Of a stretch of 64,000 nt of DNA, positions 17,618 through 26,881 are shown piece by piece. Each line of letters opens with the position of its first letter. Position 1 is the first letter of the stretch. The notes under the pieces are model-generated. The model was not told where the DNA came from. It made no database searches and saw only the letters and a list, made by a program, of their open reading frames with translations. The position numbers and the translations under genes were made by a program. This stretch comes from Lachnoclostridium sp. An118. GTDB lineage: Bacteria; Bacillota; Clostridia; Lachnospirales; Lachnospiraceae. The stretch is from the NCBI RefSeq assembly GCF_002160985.1, contig NZ_NFLQ01000005.1:153534-217533 (forward strand), written 5' to 3'.

Positions 17618-18757
17618 CTAGTCATATGTGTAATAGCTCAGATAATCCTCAGATGCGATCGTTTCACTTGGTATCAGCTCCAGCTCCAGAGCTTCGTCCA
17701 TATTTGCGATCACGGCACCCTGAGGCAGTATCATATTCCGGTATACATTCTCCGTATCCGAGCTGTCTGAAATCCAGAGATAGACCGTGGTGAGCTCAGT
17801 CCCGTCTGTATCGTAGATCGTGATATCCGGGGAGCCATAGCCGCTGACAGCCTTCACATCATACACGCCCGCCGGGAAATCCCCACCTGCCGTCATGGTC
17901 TCTTCCGCGCCGATGCGGACGCTCTCAGTCAGCGGATTGGGCTGGCTGCTCATCTGCCCTGTCTGGGCATTATCCGCCGAGAACCTCAGGTATCCCTCAC
18001 CGGACACGGAGACCTCCGCCCCCGCGTAGAGACGGACATCCTCCACCTTGACTGTTTCCTCGTCCACGGACTCATACATATAGATACTGTTTTCCTTATC
18101 CTCCACAGTCAGGGAGAAAAAGGATTCCCCATCCCCCTCCACAATGTAGGTGCCTTCCGGTATATGGGTGCCGACTATATAATTCCCCTGCGCAAGCTGC
18201 TCCGAATAGGTCTCTCCATCCGCTGAAAGCTCCCTGGTCACATAGGCGTAGGGATCGTATTCATAGTCCTCATATGTGTAGTCATAATCATAATCCTCAA
18301 AGAAGGGTGCCTCCTGCCCGCTCCCACTCAGAAACTGGCTCAGGATGGGCGGCACGACAGACACAAGGAGGATAATGACAACAACAAATACAACAGCCTT
18401 TCCCACCCTGCTCTTGCGTCTTCTCTTTTCCTCTTCTATATATGTATTATAGGTCCGCTCCTTTTTCTTCCGCCTTCCTTCTCTCTCCACTGCCTGCCCG
18501 GGTACGCTCCTCCTGGCTTCCGTCTGCCCGGCCGTGCCTCCGGACTGCGCAGCCCTGGCCTGGGTCTGTGGAGAGCCGCCCGTATTCCCGCTGTAATACC
18601 GGGACCCATGTACGTGAGTGAGAGGCTGCCCGTCACAGCTGCTCCGGTTTACATGATAATGCTTTTCTGATTTATTATTGTCAAGGCCGCATTCTGTACA
18701 TACCCTGTGACTGTCCAGCCTTCCGCCGCACAGACTGCATCGTTCCCCAAACAACAT
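17618..18757 (-). CDS. Zinc-ribbon, single-pass membrane protein with extracytoplasmic domain
   Basis: 379 residues. A four-Cys zinc ribbon opens the protein (CSLCGG and CTECGLD), then a polar linker of about 90 residues rich in Gly, Gln and basic residues. One transmembrane helix (VVFVVVIILLVSVVPPIL) leads to an acidic Tyr/Asp stretch (DYDYTYEDYEYDPYAYV) and two repeated beta-rich segments, each holding an IPEGTYIV or FPAGVYDV-like turn. Start 18757 (MLFGERC) was chosen over 18808 because AAGGAGGG precedes it. Probably an envelope-stress or surface protein; function unknown. Two XRE regulators lie just upstream on the same strand. Confidence 0.75.
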   Translation of the reverse strand: MLFGERCSLCGGRLDSHRVCTECGLDNNKSEKHYHVNRSSCDGQPLTHVHGSRYYSGNTGGSPQTQARAAQSGGTAGQTEARRSVPGQAVEREGRRKKKERTYNTYIEEEKRRRKSRVGKAVVFVVVIILLVSVVPPILSQFLSGSGQEAPFFEDYDYDYTYEDYEYDPYAYVTRELSADGETYSEQLAQGNYIVGTHIPEGTYIVEGDGESFFSLTVEDKENSIYMYESVDEETVKVEDVRLYAGAEVSVSGEGYLRFSADNAQTGQMSSQPNPLTESVRIGAEETMTAGGDFPAGVYDVKAVSGYGSPDITIYDTDGTELTTVYLWISDSSDTENVYRNMILPQGAVIANMDEALELELIPSETIASEDYLSYYTYD

Positions 18758-18858
18758 AACCCCGCCCTCCTTGTCTGTTTTCGCCGATACTTTCCTAGAG
18801 TATAACACATTGCGGGACTTTTTGCATCCGGCTGCGGGAAAACTTTTCCCCGGACAGG

Positions 18859-19074
18859 TCAGAATTTTCTCCCCACCAGATCGTCCAGGCTGACCTCAAA
18901 GATGTCTGCCATGCGGCAGAGCACAAAGATATCCGGCATCCTTTTGCTGTGCTCATATGAAGAAAGGGATGTCCTGTCCACCCCTATCTTTGCCGCCAGC
19001 TGGTCCTGTGTCATGTTCTTTTCAAGCCGGAATCGCCGTATCCTTATTCCAACGCTGCTCTCCACCGCTCTCAT
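18859..19074 (-). CDS. XRE-family helix-turn-helix regulator (71 residues)
   Basis: A minimal HTH_3 domain (IRIRRFRLEKNMTQDQLAAKIG then RTSLSSYEHSKRMPDIFVLC) with no effector domain. It begins 4 bases after the stop of a second XRE gene, so the pair is co-transcribed. It resembles the small Cro/PlcR-like regulators found beside surface or mobile genes. It probably binds near its own promoter and may control the zinc-ribbon gene that follows about 100 bases downstream. Confidence 0.88.
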   Translation of the reverse strand: MRAVESSVGIRIRRFRLEKNMTQDQLAAKIGVDRTSLSSYEHSKRMPDIFVLCRMADIFEVSLDDLVGRKF

Positions 19075-19078
19075 CTTC

Positions 19079-19411
19079 TCACATATTTTCCTCCAGATTT
19101 TCTCTCATATCCCGTATCATACGCCGGATGATCCTGAGCCGGGTACTGTCAAGCTGCTCCAGCTCGTCCGATATCTCGCTGCGGTAAATGCCGCCCGGAT
19201 CTTCCAGGCTGTCACACAGAAGATGGTCCGTCGTTGTATGCAGGGCATTGGCCGCTTTCACGATAAAATCCAGGCTCGCCTTTGTACTGCCGTTTTCCAC
19301 ATGACTGATATGCGGGATGGAATACTCAATCTCATAAGACAGGTCCTGCTGGGACATATTCCGCATTTTCCGTATTTCTTTCAGCCTCTTCCCAAGCATT
19401 TTGTAATCCAT
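19079..19411 (-). CDS. XRE-family helix-turn-helix regulator (110 residues)
   Basis: An N-terminal HTH (LGKRLKEIRKMRNMSQQDLS, then YSIPHISHVENGSTKASLDF) is followed by a short helical tail ending RDMRENLEENM. The domain order fits single-domain SinR/Xre-like repressors. First gene of a tandem XRE pair. Confidence 0.88.
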   Translation of the reverse strand: MDYKMLGKRLKEIRKMRNMSQQDLSYEIEYSIPHISHVENGSTKASLDFIVKAANALHTTTDHLLCDSLEDPGGIYRSEISDELEQLDSTRLRIIRRMIRDMRENLEENM

Positions 19412-19512
19412 CTTCCTACCTCCGGCGCTCGTACATTCATTTTATTAGAAAGCCTTTTCTTTTAACATGCACCGAAGAGATACTTCTATGTATGCAGTTT
19501 AAAAACAAGTCA

Positions 19513-19570
19513 AAAAAAATTTCTCCACTGACCTCAATGCTGTGACAGTATTGATATTGTCAATGGAGAA
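19513..19570 (-). terminator. Terminator of the ClC antiporter gene
   Basis: TTCTCCATTGAC and GTCAGTGGAGAA (minus strand) form a 12-bp stem with one G-T pair and a 26-base loop, followed by TTTTTTTT. The loop is longer than usual. Confidence 0.65.
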
Positions 19571-19584
19571 TTTTTCTTTATTTT

Positions 19585-21159
19585 CTATATCGGCTCCCCG
19601 CAGATCCGTTCCATCTGTCCCATGATATCAGGGCTGTCATATTCGTCGGCCATAACGACCAGGCTGTCCCCCGGAAGCAGCCGGGTGCTTCCCTTGGGTA
19701 TCAGTTCATTGTCTCCTCTTTTTACAGCCACAAGGAGACTCTCCCGGGGCCACTCCAGCTCACGCACCTTCTTCCCCGCGGCCAGGGAGCCCTGGCTCAC
19801 GACAAACTCTCTGAGCACCTTTTCTCCTCCTTCTGCCGGGATTTCGCCTCTCCTCTTCAGGAGTCCGGCAAGAAGGCTTTCATAAATGGGCTCCGAGCGC
19901 ATCAGGGTCGCCACGATATAGGCACATATGGATACCACGGCCAGGGAGAACAGCTGGCTCACCGTCCCGGTCATCTCGAAGATGAGGATGATCCCGGTCA
20001 GCGGCGCCCGCACAATGGCGGTAAAGTACCCTGCCATGGCGAGGAGCACAAAATTGTTCAGGTACATCATGTCAATCCCGAAAAGGGCATGTCCCGCACA
20101 CGTAAAGATGCCTCCGATAAAGGCTCCCAGGATCAGCAGCGGGAAAAAGATGCCTCCCGGAGCCCCGGAACCAAAGCAGACAGCTGAAAAAAGGAATCTG
20201 CCCGCCAGCAGAAAGGCCATCGTCCCCACAGCCATGCCTCCGGCTGTCAGCTCATCCACCAGACTGTGCCCTGTTCCCAGAAGCTCCGGCGCCACAAGCC
20301 CCAGCACCCCCGCGATAAGGAAGGGGATCAGTATTTTCCCCGCTGTCGGGAGCCCGGTCAGGCGGTTGTACAGAGACTGTACCCAGAGAGTAAACCAGTT
20401 GTAAAACACGCCCAGGAAGCCCAGCACCACTCCCAGCAGGACCAGGAGCCCATAATACTCCGGCGGCAGCGCCTCTGTCAGCGTGAACTGGAACACAGAG
20501 TCCGTCCCCAGCACAGCCGTGCAGAGAAAGTCCGCTGTCAGAGACGCGGACATGACTGACAGGAGGACAGCGGCCGAGAAATTCCTGTGTACCTCCTCCA
20601 GCGAAAACATGACGCCTGCCAGGGGCGCATGGAATGCGGCCGCAAGTCCGGCGCTGGCTCCGCATGTAAGAAGATAGCGCTCCTCCGTCTTCCCCCGGTC
20701 CAGATATCTGGAAGCTCCCTTTCCCACCATGGCTCCCAGCTGGATGGACGGGCCCTCCCTTCCCAGGGCGAGTCCGCCCAGGATGCACAGAAAGCCCCCC
20801 ACAAATTTGGCCGGAAGGACCTTCCACCATACCTGGTCGATCTTACCGACCATCTCCCCCTCAAGCTGGGGAATCCCGCTGCCGGATATGAGCGGCTCAA
20901 TAGTGACCAGACCGGCCACGACAAAGGCCAGCACAGCCAGCGCGGCAAACCACAGAAAAACCCAAAGCGGCCGCCCGTCTATAAAATCCAGGATCCACTG
21001 CATCCACCTTCCTGCGTTTTCCAGCAGCAGCCGGTAGAGGAGCACCACCATGCCGGCAAGGCCGCCCACGATGATGCCCTCCCCGATGAGGATGACCCGG
21101 AACCGTTCTGCCCTCCTGAGAGTAGCGGAGATATCTTTTTTGTTTTCATCTTCCTTCAT
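19585..21159 (-). CDS. ClC-family chloride/proton antiporter with C-terminal RCK_C domain
   Basis: 524 residues. The ClC selectivity motifs are GSGIP (93-97) and GREGP (133-137) with the gating Glu135, and GAPGGIFFP further on. About 440-520 is a TrkA_C/RCK_C domain (FVVSQGSLAAGKKVREL, PGDSLVVMADE) that probably senses a ligand. This is the H+/Cl- exchanger type seen in many Firmicutes. Single gene with its own terminator. Confidence 0.92.
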   Translation of the reverse strand: MKEDENKKDISATLRRAERFRVILIGEGIIVGGLAGMVVLLYRLLLENAGRWMQWILDFIDGRPLWVFLWFAALAVLAFVVAGLVTIEPLISGSGIPQLEGEMVGKIDQVWWKVLPAKFVGGFLCILGGLALGREGPSIQLGAMVGKGASRYLDRGKTEERYLLTCGASAGLAAAFHAPLAGVMFSLEEVHRNFSAAVLLSVMSASLTADFLCTAVLGTDSVFQFTLTEALPPEYYGLLVLLGVVLGFLGVFYNWFTLWVQSLYNRLTGLPTAGKILIPFLIAGVLGLVAPELLGTGHSLVDELTAGGMAVGTMAFLLAGRFLFSAVCFGSGAPGGIFFPLLILGAFIGGIFTCAGHALFGIDMMYLNNFVLLAMAGYFTAIVRAPLTGIILIFEMTGTVSQLFSLAVVSICAYIVATLMRSEPIYESLLAGLLKRRGEIPAEGGEKVLREFVVSQGSLAAGKKVRELEWPRESLLVAVKRGDNELIPKGSTRLLPGDSLVVMADEYDSPDIMGQMERICGEPI

Positions 21160-21191
21160 TGTCTCATTCCTCCGGAGACAATTTTACCATA

Positions 21192-23738
21192 TCAGCTCCC
21201 GGTTTGCACTTTTTTCCTGGGTGTGCCCCGCATATATTTTTTCCGCAGTGCGTCCGCCCCCAGAAAGAGCGCCGCCGCCAGGGACACCGCCAGTCCCGCC
21301 GCCTTTCCCGGCGCGTCATATCGTATCTCCACCTGGTGGCTTCCCGCCTCTGTTTCCGCTCCCAGGAATCCACCGTTGACCTGGCTGGCCGGAACCTCCT
21401 TCCCATCTATATATACAGTGAAATGCTGGTCATAGGGGAGGGAGGTGATCAGCCAGCCGTCCTTCTCCGTCGTATAGCTTCCTGTCAGCCCGTCCCCGTC
21501 CGCCGTCAGCTCCAGGCCCGCATCCACATACTCTGCCTGGCCGCTCCCGGCGTCGTCAGCGCTTCCGTACCAGGCCTGGGCATCCGATATCTCATAACTT
21601 CCTTCGCCAAATGCAATTTCCACAGATGTCTGCCCCTCCTCCAGGGGACACATATAATAGAAAACCTGGTTTTCATTGTCATAGGCATAGCCCTGCGAAG
21701 CACTCTGCTTGTTCGTCTCCCCGTTCACCGAAATGCTCACGTCCCGGCGGGACCTGTTATTCTTTACTTTAAAACTGAGAAAAAGATACTGGTCTGTCTC
21801 CTGTCTGTCCTCCAGCGCAAAGTCTTTTGTCTCCCCGCCGGAATCCACCTCATATTCTCCTTCCAGAGAACCAAGATCCGCCTCCCGGACCTGCGGCTGA
21901 AAGTCTGCCGTATCCTCCTCCCCGGCCGCCGCCAGGGTCAGAAGGGCCAGGGACTGCTCCGGCCAGGACAGTTCCGCAAAGGTTTCTTTGGAGATCACCT
22001 GGTCTGTCACATAGCCCACAGGAGCCGTGCTTTCATTTTGATAGATCTCCACCGTCCCCACCTGGCCTGTCTTCTCGTAGCCCTCCGGGATCTCTGTTTC
22101 ATTTCCCTCCCGCACCAGGAGATACTTCACCCCCATAAGCCGCAGAAAGACCGGATTTTCCGTGGACTCCTGCATCAGCCCGTTTCTGGCCGGGCGGGCC
22201 AGATGCAGGATTTCCTCCCGGAATGTCTCATAGGCAGTGTTGCCCACGGAGGAATACAGGGTCGTCAGGTTCTGCCCTTCGGCCATCACCTGGTTGTCTG
22301 CCGCCTTCTCCTGCTCCCTCGTGCCCCGGACCTCCATCCGGTAGAGTCCGCTGTCCTCACTGCGGATCTTCTGTGCCGCCTCCGCCATGTCTCCGCTTGA
22401 AAATTCCTTCATCCAGTCCGCCTTTACCAGACTGTCCTTTGAGAAGGCAATCTGTACGCAGGAGGCGCAGAGCATAACCGCCGCAAGGCCTGTGCACACA
22501 GCTCTGCGCCAGAGTTTTACGCCTGCCAGGAACAAAAGGCCACATACCAGAAGATCCACGTAGAGCACTGCCCTTGCCCCGTCTGCGACACCATTTCCCA
22601 TGCTTCCCCATACCAGAATGCAGACAGCCAGCGCATAGCCAGAGAGCAGCTTCCACCTGGCGATAATGCCCCGGCGGAAATACCCGAAGAAGGCCGCCGC
22701 CAGATAACAAAGCAGCGGCAGGAAGGGGATGAAAGCCTTGGCTCTCATATACAGCCCGCCGTTCAGAATGTAAGACGCCAGCGGGAAGAGGAGAAGAAGT
22801 CCCAGGCACATGGCCATGTATTTTTCCCTGCACCGGCAGTAAAACAGGCTGACGCACAGGACCACCACCGCCATGGCCGTCAGCCCCATGCCGTAAGGTG
22901 AGTAGAGAACTTTAAAGAGACTTACTTCCGGCGTAATAAGATCCGACAACGCATAGCTGCTGTCATCGCTCCTTCCACCCAGCATGGCAAAACACACCGG
23001 CACCAGGTAGAAAAATGACAGAAGTCCCCCGAAGAAGGCAGGATAGAACTGTTTCCACAAAGACCGGACAAGGACCCCAGGGGAGGAAGCCCACTCCTTC
23101 TTCCAGCCGCACAGTCCATAGATTAGAAGCGCCGCCACACCTCCCACCGCAAAGTAAAAGCTGGTGAGAGCCATGAGAAGCACACCCGCGGTCAGAAGGC
23201 TGTATTTTCCTGTGCTTACGTACCTGTCATAGCCTAGGAGCGTCAGAAGCAGGAAGGGCATATAGCTGACAAACATGATCTGCATGGAAGTATGGAATAC
23301 CACAGGACCCGAAAGCACGAGGAGAAGGGCTGCAAAAAAACTGTCCTCCCGACGGAAGTGGTCGTTCTTCAGCCAGATGTAGCACAGCAGGCCGTCTGCG
23401 ATCCAGGTCAGCGCCATGACCGCCTGCACGTAGTCGGACATTTTTACAAAGGGCAGGAGAAAGGACAGCAGATACAGGGGATTGTAGAGTCCGTAGTAGG
23501 CAAAATTCCATATATTCTGCCCGCCGCCCAGCTCCATGGCAAAATCCGGCCAGAGGTTGCCGGTCTCATAAAATTTCTGCCGGAAATACTCGGGAAACAC
23601 AATGTGCTGGGAGAGCCAGTCGGTCTCAGATCCCGCCAGATACCCTCCGCTTATCTTCATCAGAGTGAGAAGGACCGGTATAACTGTAAGTATCAATGGA
23701 AACAAAATTTTCCTGCTGCTTTTCATCTTCTTCATCAC
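21192..23738 (-). CDS. YfhO-type multi-pass membrane protein
   Basis: 848 residues with about 12 transmembrane helices in the first 450 residues, then a large extracytoplasmic beta-rich domain and a last helix near the C terminus (AAGLAVSLAAALFLGADAL). The layout, with QHIVFPEYFRQKFYETG near the N terminus, matches the YfhO/GT-C family thought to move sugars onto envelope polymers using lipid-linked donors. It overlaps the end of the GT2 gene by 113 bases in another frame, so the two are translationally linked. In Bacillus and Listeria such pairs decorate lipoteichoic acid; that role here is inference. Confidence 0.85.
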   Translation of the reverse strand: MMKKMKSSRKILFPLILTVIPVLLTLMKISGGYLAGSETDWLSQHIVFPEYFRQKFYETGNLWPDFAMELGGGQNIWNFAYYGLYNPLYLLSFLLPFVKMSDYVQAVMALTWIADGLLCYIWLKNDHFRREDSFFAALLLVLSGPVVFHTSMQIMFVSYMPFLLLTLLGYDRYVSTGKYSLLTAGVLLMALTSFYFAVGGVAALLIYGLCGWKKEWASSPGVLVRSLWKQFYPAFFGGLLSFFYLVPVCFAMLGGRSDDSSYALSDLITPEVSLFKVLYSPYGMGLTAMAVVVLCVSLFYCRCREKYMAMCLGLLLLFPLASYILNGGLYMRAKAFIPFLPLLCYLAAAFFGYFRRGIIARWKLLSGYALAVCILVWGSMGNGVADGARAVLYVDLLVCGLLFLAGVKLWRRAVCTGLAAVMLCASCVQIAFSKDSLVKADWMKEFSSGDMAEAAQKIRSEDSGLYRMEVRGTREQEKAADNQVMAEGQNLTTLYSSVGNTAYETFREEILHLARPARNGLMQESTENPVFLRLMGVKYLLVREGNETEIPEGYEKTGQVGTVEIYQNESTAPVGYVTDQVISKETFAELSWPEQSLALLTLAAAGEEDTADFQPQVREADLGSLEGEYEVDSGGETKDFALEDRQETDQYLFLSFKVKNNRSRRDVSISVNGETNKQSASQGYAYDNENQVFYYMCPLEEGQTSVEIAFGEGSYEISDAQAWYGSADDAGSGQAEYVDAGLELTADGDGLTGSYTTEKDGWLITSLPYDQHFTVYIDGKEVPASQVNGGFLGAETEAGSHQVEIRYDAPGKAAGLAVSLAAALFLGADALRKKYMRGTPRKKVQTGS

Positions 23739-24675
23739 TGGAACTCCTTAAGATATAGATTGGTCTGTCTTTGATCTCCGTGTAAGCCCGCGCCAGATAC
23801 TGGCCCATGATGCCCATGCACAGAAGCTGGATACCGCCTATGAAAATGATGGCGCACATCATGGCAGGCCACCCTGCCACCGGGTCATGCCAGATCAGAT
23901 TTTTGATCACGAGAAAAACGATCATGACAAAAGCCAGGCCGCAGAAAAAAATGCCTCCGTAGGAAGCCACGGACAGAGGGATGGTAGAAAAACCCAGTAT
24001 GCCGTCCAGGGAATACCGGAAAAGCTTTGCCACGGACCACTTTGTGTCGCCGGCCGCCCGCTCCACGTTGTGGTAGGGAAGCCACTTTGTCTTAAATCCC
24101 ACCCAGCCGAAAAGCCCTTTGGAAAAACGGTTCTTCTCGCCCAGGGACAGAAGGGCGTCCGTCATCTTCCGGTTCATCATCCGGAAGTCCCTGGCGCCCT
24201 CCTCAATCTTTACCTTTGAGAGTCTGTTGATACATTTATAAAAAGAAGCGGACAGAAAGGAACGGAACCTTTTCTCCCCTTTCCGGTCCTCCCGCCGGGT
24301 GGCGACGCAGTCGTACTCTCCTTTCTTCAGCGTCTGGAACATAAGAGGGATATACTCGGGAGGATCCTGCAGATCCGCATCCATGACAGCCACATAATCC
24401 CCGAGAGCCGCCTGCATGCCGGCGTACATGGCCGCCTCCTTGCCAAAATTCCGGGAAAAGGAAAGATAACGGTAATTCTGCCGCCTGCTGTGGAACTGCC
24501 GCAGCATCTCTGCCGTGCCGTCCGTGGAACCATCGTCCACAAAGATGATCTCCACCCGGGCCGTCTTCATCCCGCCAATGATACTCTCCATTTCCTTTAT
24601 GTAGATAGGGAGAACTTCTTCTTCGTTGAAACATGGTACGATGATACTGATAAGTGGTTTTTGTTCTTCAAGCAT
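23626..24675 (-). CDS. GT2 family polyprenyl-phosphate sugar transferase (GtrB/DPM1-like)
   Basis: 349 residues. The GT-A domain has IIVPCFNEEE at the start, VDDGSTDGT (47-54) and the metal-binding MDADLQD (98-104). Two transmembrane helices follow near 230-290, as in GtrB/YfdH/CsbB enzymes that load a sugar onto undecaprenyl phosphate. The tail after DRPIYILRS is a long acidic extension that overlaps the start of the YfhO-type gene. The pair is a typical donor-maker plus GT-C partner for envelope glycosylation. Confidence 0.92.
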   Translation of the reverse strand: MLEEQKPLISIIVPCFNEEEVLPIYIKEMESIIGGMKTARVEIIFVDDGSTDGTAEMLRQFHSRRQNYRYLSFSRNFGKEAAMYAGMQAALGDYVAVMDADLQDPPEYIPLMFQTLKKGEYDCVATRREDRKGEKRFRSFLSASFYKCINRLSKVKIEEGARDFRMMNRKMTDALLSLGEKNRFSKGLFGWVGFKTKWLPYHNVERAAGDTKWSVAKLFRYSLDGILGFSTIPLSVASYGGIFFCGLAFVMIVFLVIKNLIWHDPVAGWPAMMCAIIFIGGIQLLCMGIMGQYLARAYTEIKDRPIYILRSSSDEEDEKQQENFVSIDTYSYTGPSHSDEDKRRVSGGI

Positions 24676-24809
24676 AAAAAAAGACTCCTTTCCGCAGCGC
24701 CCCTCTCCGCGGGGCCCTCGCCTTATCTCCAGACAAGTCTAAACTTAATTTGTGATAATTCGTGGAAAGAAATCTTAAAATTCGTTAAATATTATCTAAA
24801 GGTTTGTTT

Positions 24810-26126
24810 TCATATTTTCCGGATACATTTATAAATTTCCTCTATGGCATATAGAGGAAGATTGATGAGCCAGTCCTCTTTCTTATAGTCCGCCATGGAT
24901 GTACGGACGGAAATCACAGGATGAAACCTGTCACGGAAGGTCTTCAGGCTCTTGGCTTTCAAATTCACCTCCGCCTTCACCTCCACAGGTACAGCCGTCT
25001 CTCCGTTATCGATGATAAAATCCACCTCACATGATCCACGGTCATTTGTGTAGTAATAGATCCCCAGATCCTCTATTGTCTTTAGCTGCTGACATACATA
25101 CTGCTCAGTCAGCGCTCCCTTGAACTCAGTAAACAGATCATTTCCATCAAGCAGAGTTCCCTGGCGCAGTCCGGCCATACATCCCAGAAGTCCCACATCA
25201 ACGACAAAAAGCTTAAATGCCTTTAGATCTTCATATGCTTTCAGAGGAATACCCGCCCCTTTTACACGGCCGACTCTATGGACAAGCCCGCAATCACAAA
25301 GCCACATAATAGCGGTCTCATAGTCCTTTGCGCGTGCTCCTTCCCGCACAAGGCCATATACAAATTTTTTGTTTTCTCTGGCAAGCTGGGAGGGAATACT
25401 GTCCCATATCATTCGGATCCTGGGGACAATCTCAATTGGCGCATGTTTGGAAAAGTCCTGCTCATAGGCTGCCAGTATGCGCTTCTGGATCTTCCTCACC
25501 TCATTAAAATCCTTCTCCTGCGCAAAGTTCTGAACCGCTTCCGGCATTCCTCCTACATAAAAGTACTGTCTGAGTGCATCTGCAAATGTCTGCCTAAAGG
25601 AAGTGATCATGGCATAATCTTGATTATCCAGAAGCCCTGCAAACTGTTCTCCCACCACAGCTGTCAGAAACTCTTTAAACGATAATGGATAGAGACTCAG
25701 AAAATCCACCTTTCCCACCGGGAAAGATGTACCCTCATGGAGAGCGATCCCGAGCAGCGAGCCAGCACAGACAATATGGTACTGCGGCGCGTCTTCATAA
25801 AAATATTTAAGGGAAGAGAGGGCCCTTGGCACCTCCTGCACCTCGTCAAATATAAGAAGTGTATTGTCCGGATCGATCTTCCTTCCGGCATACAGCTCAA
25901 GCCCCATGATCAGACGATCCGTATTCAGATCAGACTCAAAGAGGGCAGCCATTCTGGAGTTAGAGTCAAAATTTATATATACCATATCCTTATAGGCTTC
26001 TGTTCCAAACTGCTTCATCAACCACGTCTTGCCAACCTGTCTTGCCCCCTGGATGATCAGCGGTTTACGGTTCCTGCCTTCTTTCCATCTGTAAAGTTGT
26101 TTTATTGCTGTCCTGTACATATGCAC
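24810..26126 (-). CDS. AAA ATPase with DUF4143 domain
   Basis: 438 residues. Walker A GARQVGKTW (about 28-36), Walker B LLIFDEVQEV near 90, and a C-terminal DUF4143 domain with a PD-(D/E)XK-like look (CEVDFIIDNGETAVPVEVKAE). These standalone ATPases are common accessory genes in anaerobes; the role is unknown, with suggestions of defence or DNA processing. The gene is AT-richer than its neighbours and carries no operon partner. Two copies of CGAATATTT, 33 bases apart, lie before its start (26186-26194 and 26219-26227). Confidence 0.88.
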   Translation of the reverse strand: MHMYRTAIKQLYRWKEGRNRKPLIIQGARQVGKTWLMKQFGTEAYKDMVYINFDSNSRMAALFESDLNTDRLIMGLELYAGRKIDPDNTLLIFDEVQEVPRALSSLKYFYEDAPQYHIVCAGSLLGIALHEGTSFPVGKVDFLSLYPLSFKEFLTAVVGEQFAGLLDNQDYAMITSFRQTFADALRQYFYVGGMPEAVQNFAQEKDFNEVRKIQKRILAAYEQDFSKHAPIEIVPRIRMIWDSIPSQLARENKKFVYGLVREGARAKDYETAIMWLCDCGLVHRVGRVKGAGIPLKAYEDLKAFKLFVVDVGLLGCMAGLRQGTLLDGNDLFTEFKGALTEQYVCQQLKTIEDLGIYYYTNDRGSCEVDFIIDNGETAVPVEVKAEVNLKAKSLKTFRDRFHPVISVRTSMADYKKEDWLINLPLYAIEEIYKCIRKI

Positions 26127-26253
26127 ACCTCCTCAAACTCGCGTACTTATAGTTATAGGATACCCCGGGTTCGCAAAAAATACAACGAATATTTTGTATT
26201 TTATTACATTTTTTACACCGAATATTTGTTGTCTTTCTACATTTCTTGCAGCG

Positions 26254-26286
26254 AAAAAGCTCCCTGAGAACCTTTTCTCAGAGAGC
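26254..26286 (-). terminator. Terminator of hicB
   Basis: GCTCTCTGAGAA / TTCTCAGGGAGC stem, minus strand, with an AAGG loop and a TTTTT tail. Confidence 0.8.
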
Positions 26287-26303
26287 CCTGTGTTTTAAAA
26301 TTA

Positions 26304-26717
26304 CTAATAGACCTTTTTTGATATTCCCAAAACCTGCATAATAGCTTCCTGAAGCAATTTGGAATAATTGATCCCGGCTTTCTCCGCTTCTACATTCAGC
26401 CAATACGGAATGGTACAATTCTTTTTGACTGCTTTATTGTCTACTTTTTTTCTGTACTCCATAAAATCAACGTCTACAAGCGTAACAATATCATCTTTAT
26501 CTGCTATTACTTCTTTCGAACCTGGTTCCGGAATTTCCTTCCCATCATCCATGAAATCAATTCCCATAAGTCCGATGGCATCCCTCGCCATTTCCATAGC
26601 ATCCGCAATGCTTTCACCCTGAGTTGCAATATCAAAATCCGGGATTTCCACATAGAAAAATCCATCACTTTCTTTTGATATCACAATCGGGTATGCCTTT
26701 CTCTCTTTAATTAGCAT
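26304..26717 (-). CDS. hicB: HicB-family antitoxin
   Basis: 137 residues. The N terminus has the HicB degraded RNase H-like fold (YPIVISKESDGFFYVEIPDF then DIATQGESIADAMEMARDAI). The C terminus is a ribbon-helix-helix (NCTIPYWLNVEAEKAGINYS) that should bind the operator upstream. It follows a truncated hicA by 36 bases and has AGGAGG before its ATG. It neutralises the HicA mRNA interferase in intact modules; here the toxin is broken, so it may survive as a lone repressor. Confidence 0.88.
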   Translation of the reverse strand: MLIKERKAYPIVISKESDGFFYVEIPDFDIATQGESIADAMEMARDAIGLMGIDFMDDGKEIPEPGSKEVIADKDDIVTLVDVDFMEYRKKVDNKAVKKNCTIPYWLNVEAEKAGINYSKLLQEAIMQVLGISKKVY

Positions 26718-26752
26718 CGTTCACTCCTCCTGGTCTCTCAAAAAGCTGACTG

Positions 26753-26857
26753 TTAATGATATGCAACATTTAAGAAGAAGGGGTTATTTAAGCCACCATT
26801 TCTTTTTACATACCATCCATTGTCTTCGAGCAGCTTCACCAGCTCTCTGCGTTTCAT
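26753..26857 (-). pseudogene. hicA: hicA toxin remnant (first 22 codons plus frame-altered tail)
   Basis: A 34-codon frame from the ATG at 26857 (RBS GGGAG). It starts with a typical HicA N terminus, MKRRELVKLLEDNGWYVKRN, and then reads GGLNNPFFLNVAYH before a stop. The dsRBD-like core with the catalytic His and the conserved PRH-type stretch are missing, so this cannot be an active HicA. The break lies just after the GG where a normal HicA continues SH. A deletion is likely. It is too short for most gene finders but explains the start of the transcript that reads hicB. Confidence 0.8.
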
Positions 26858-26881
26858 CTACATGTGTCTCCCTTTTTATCA

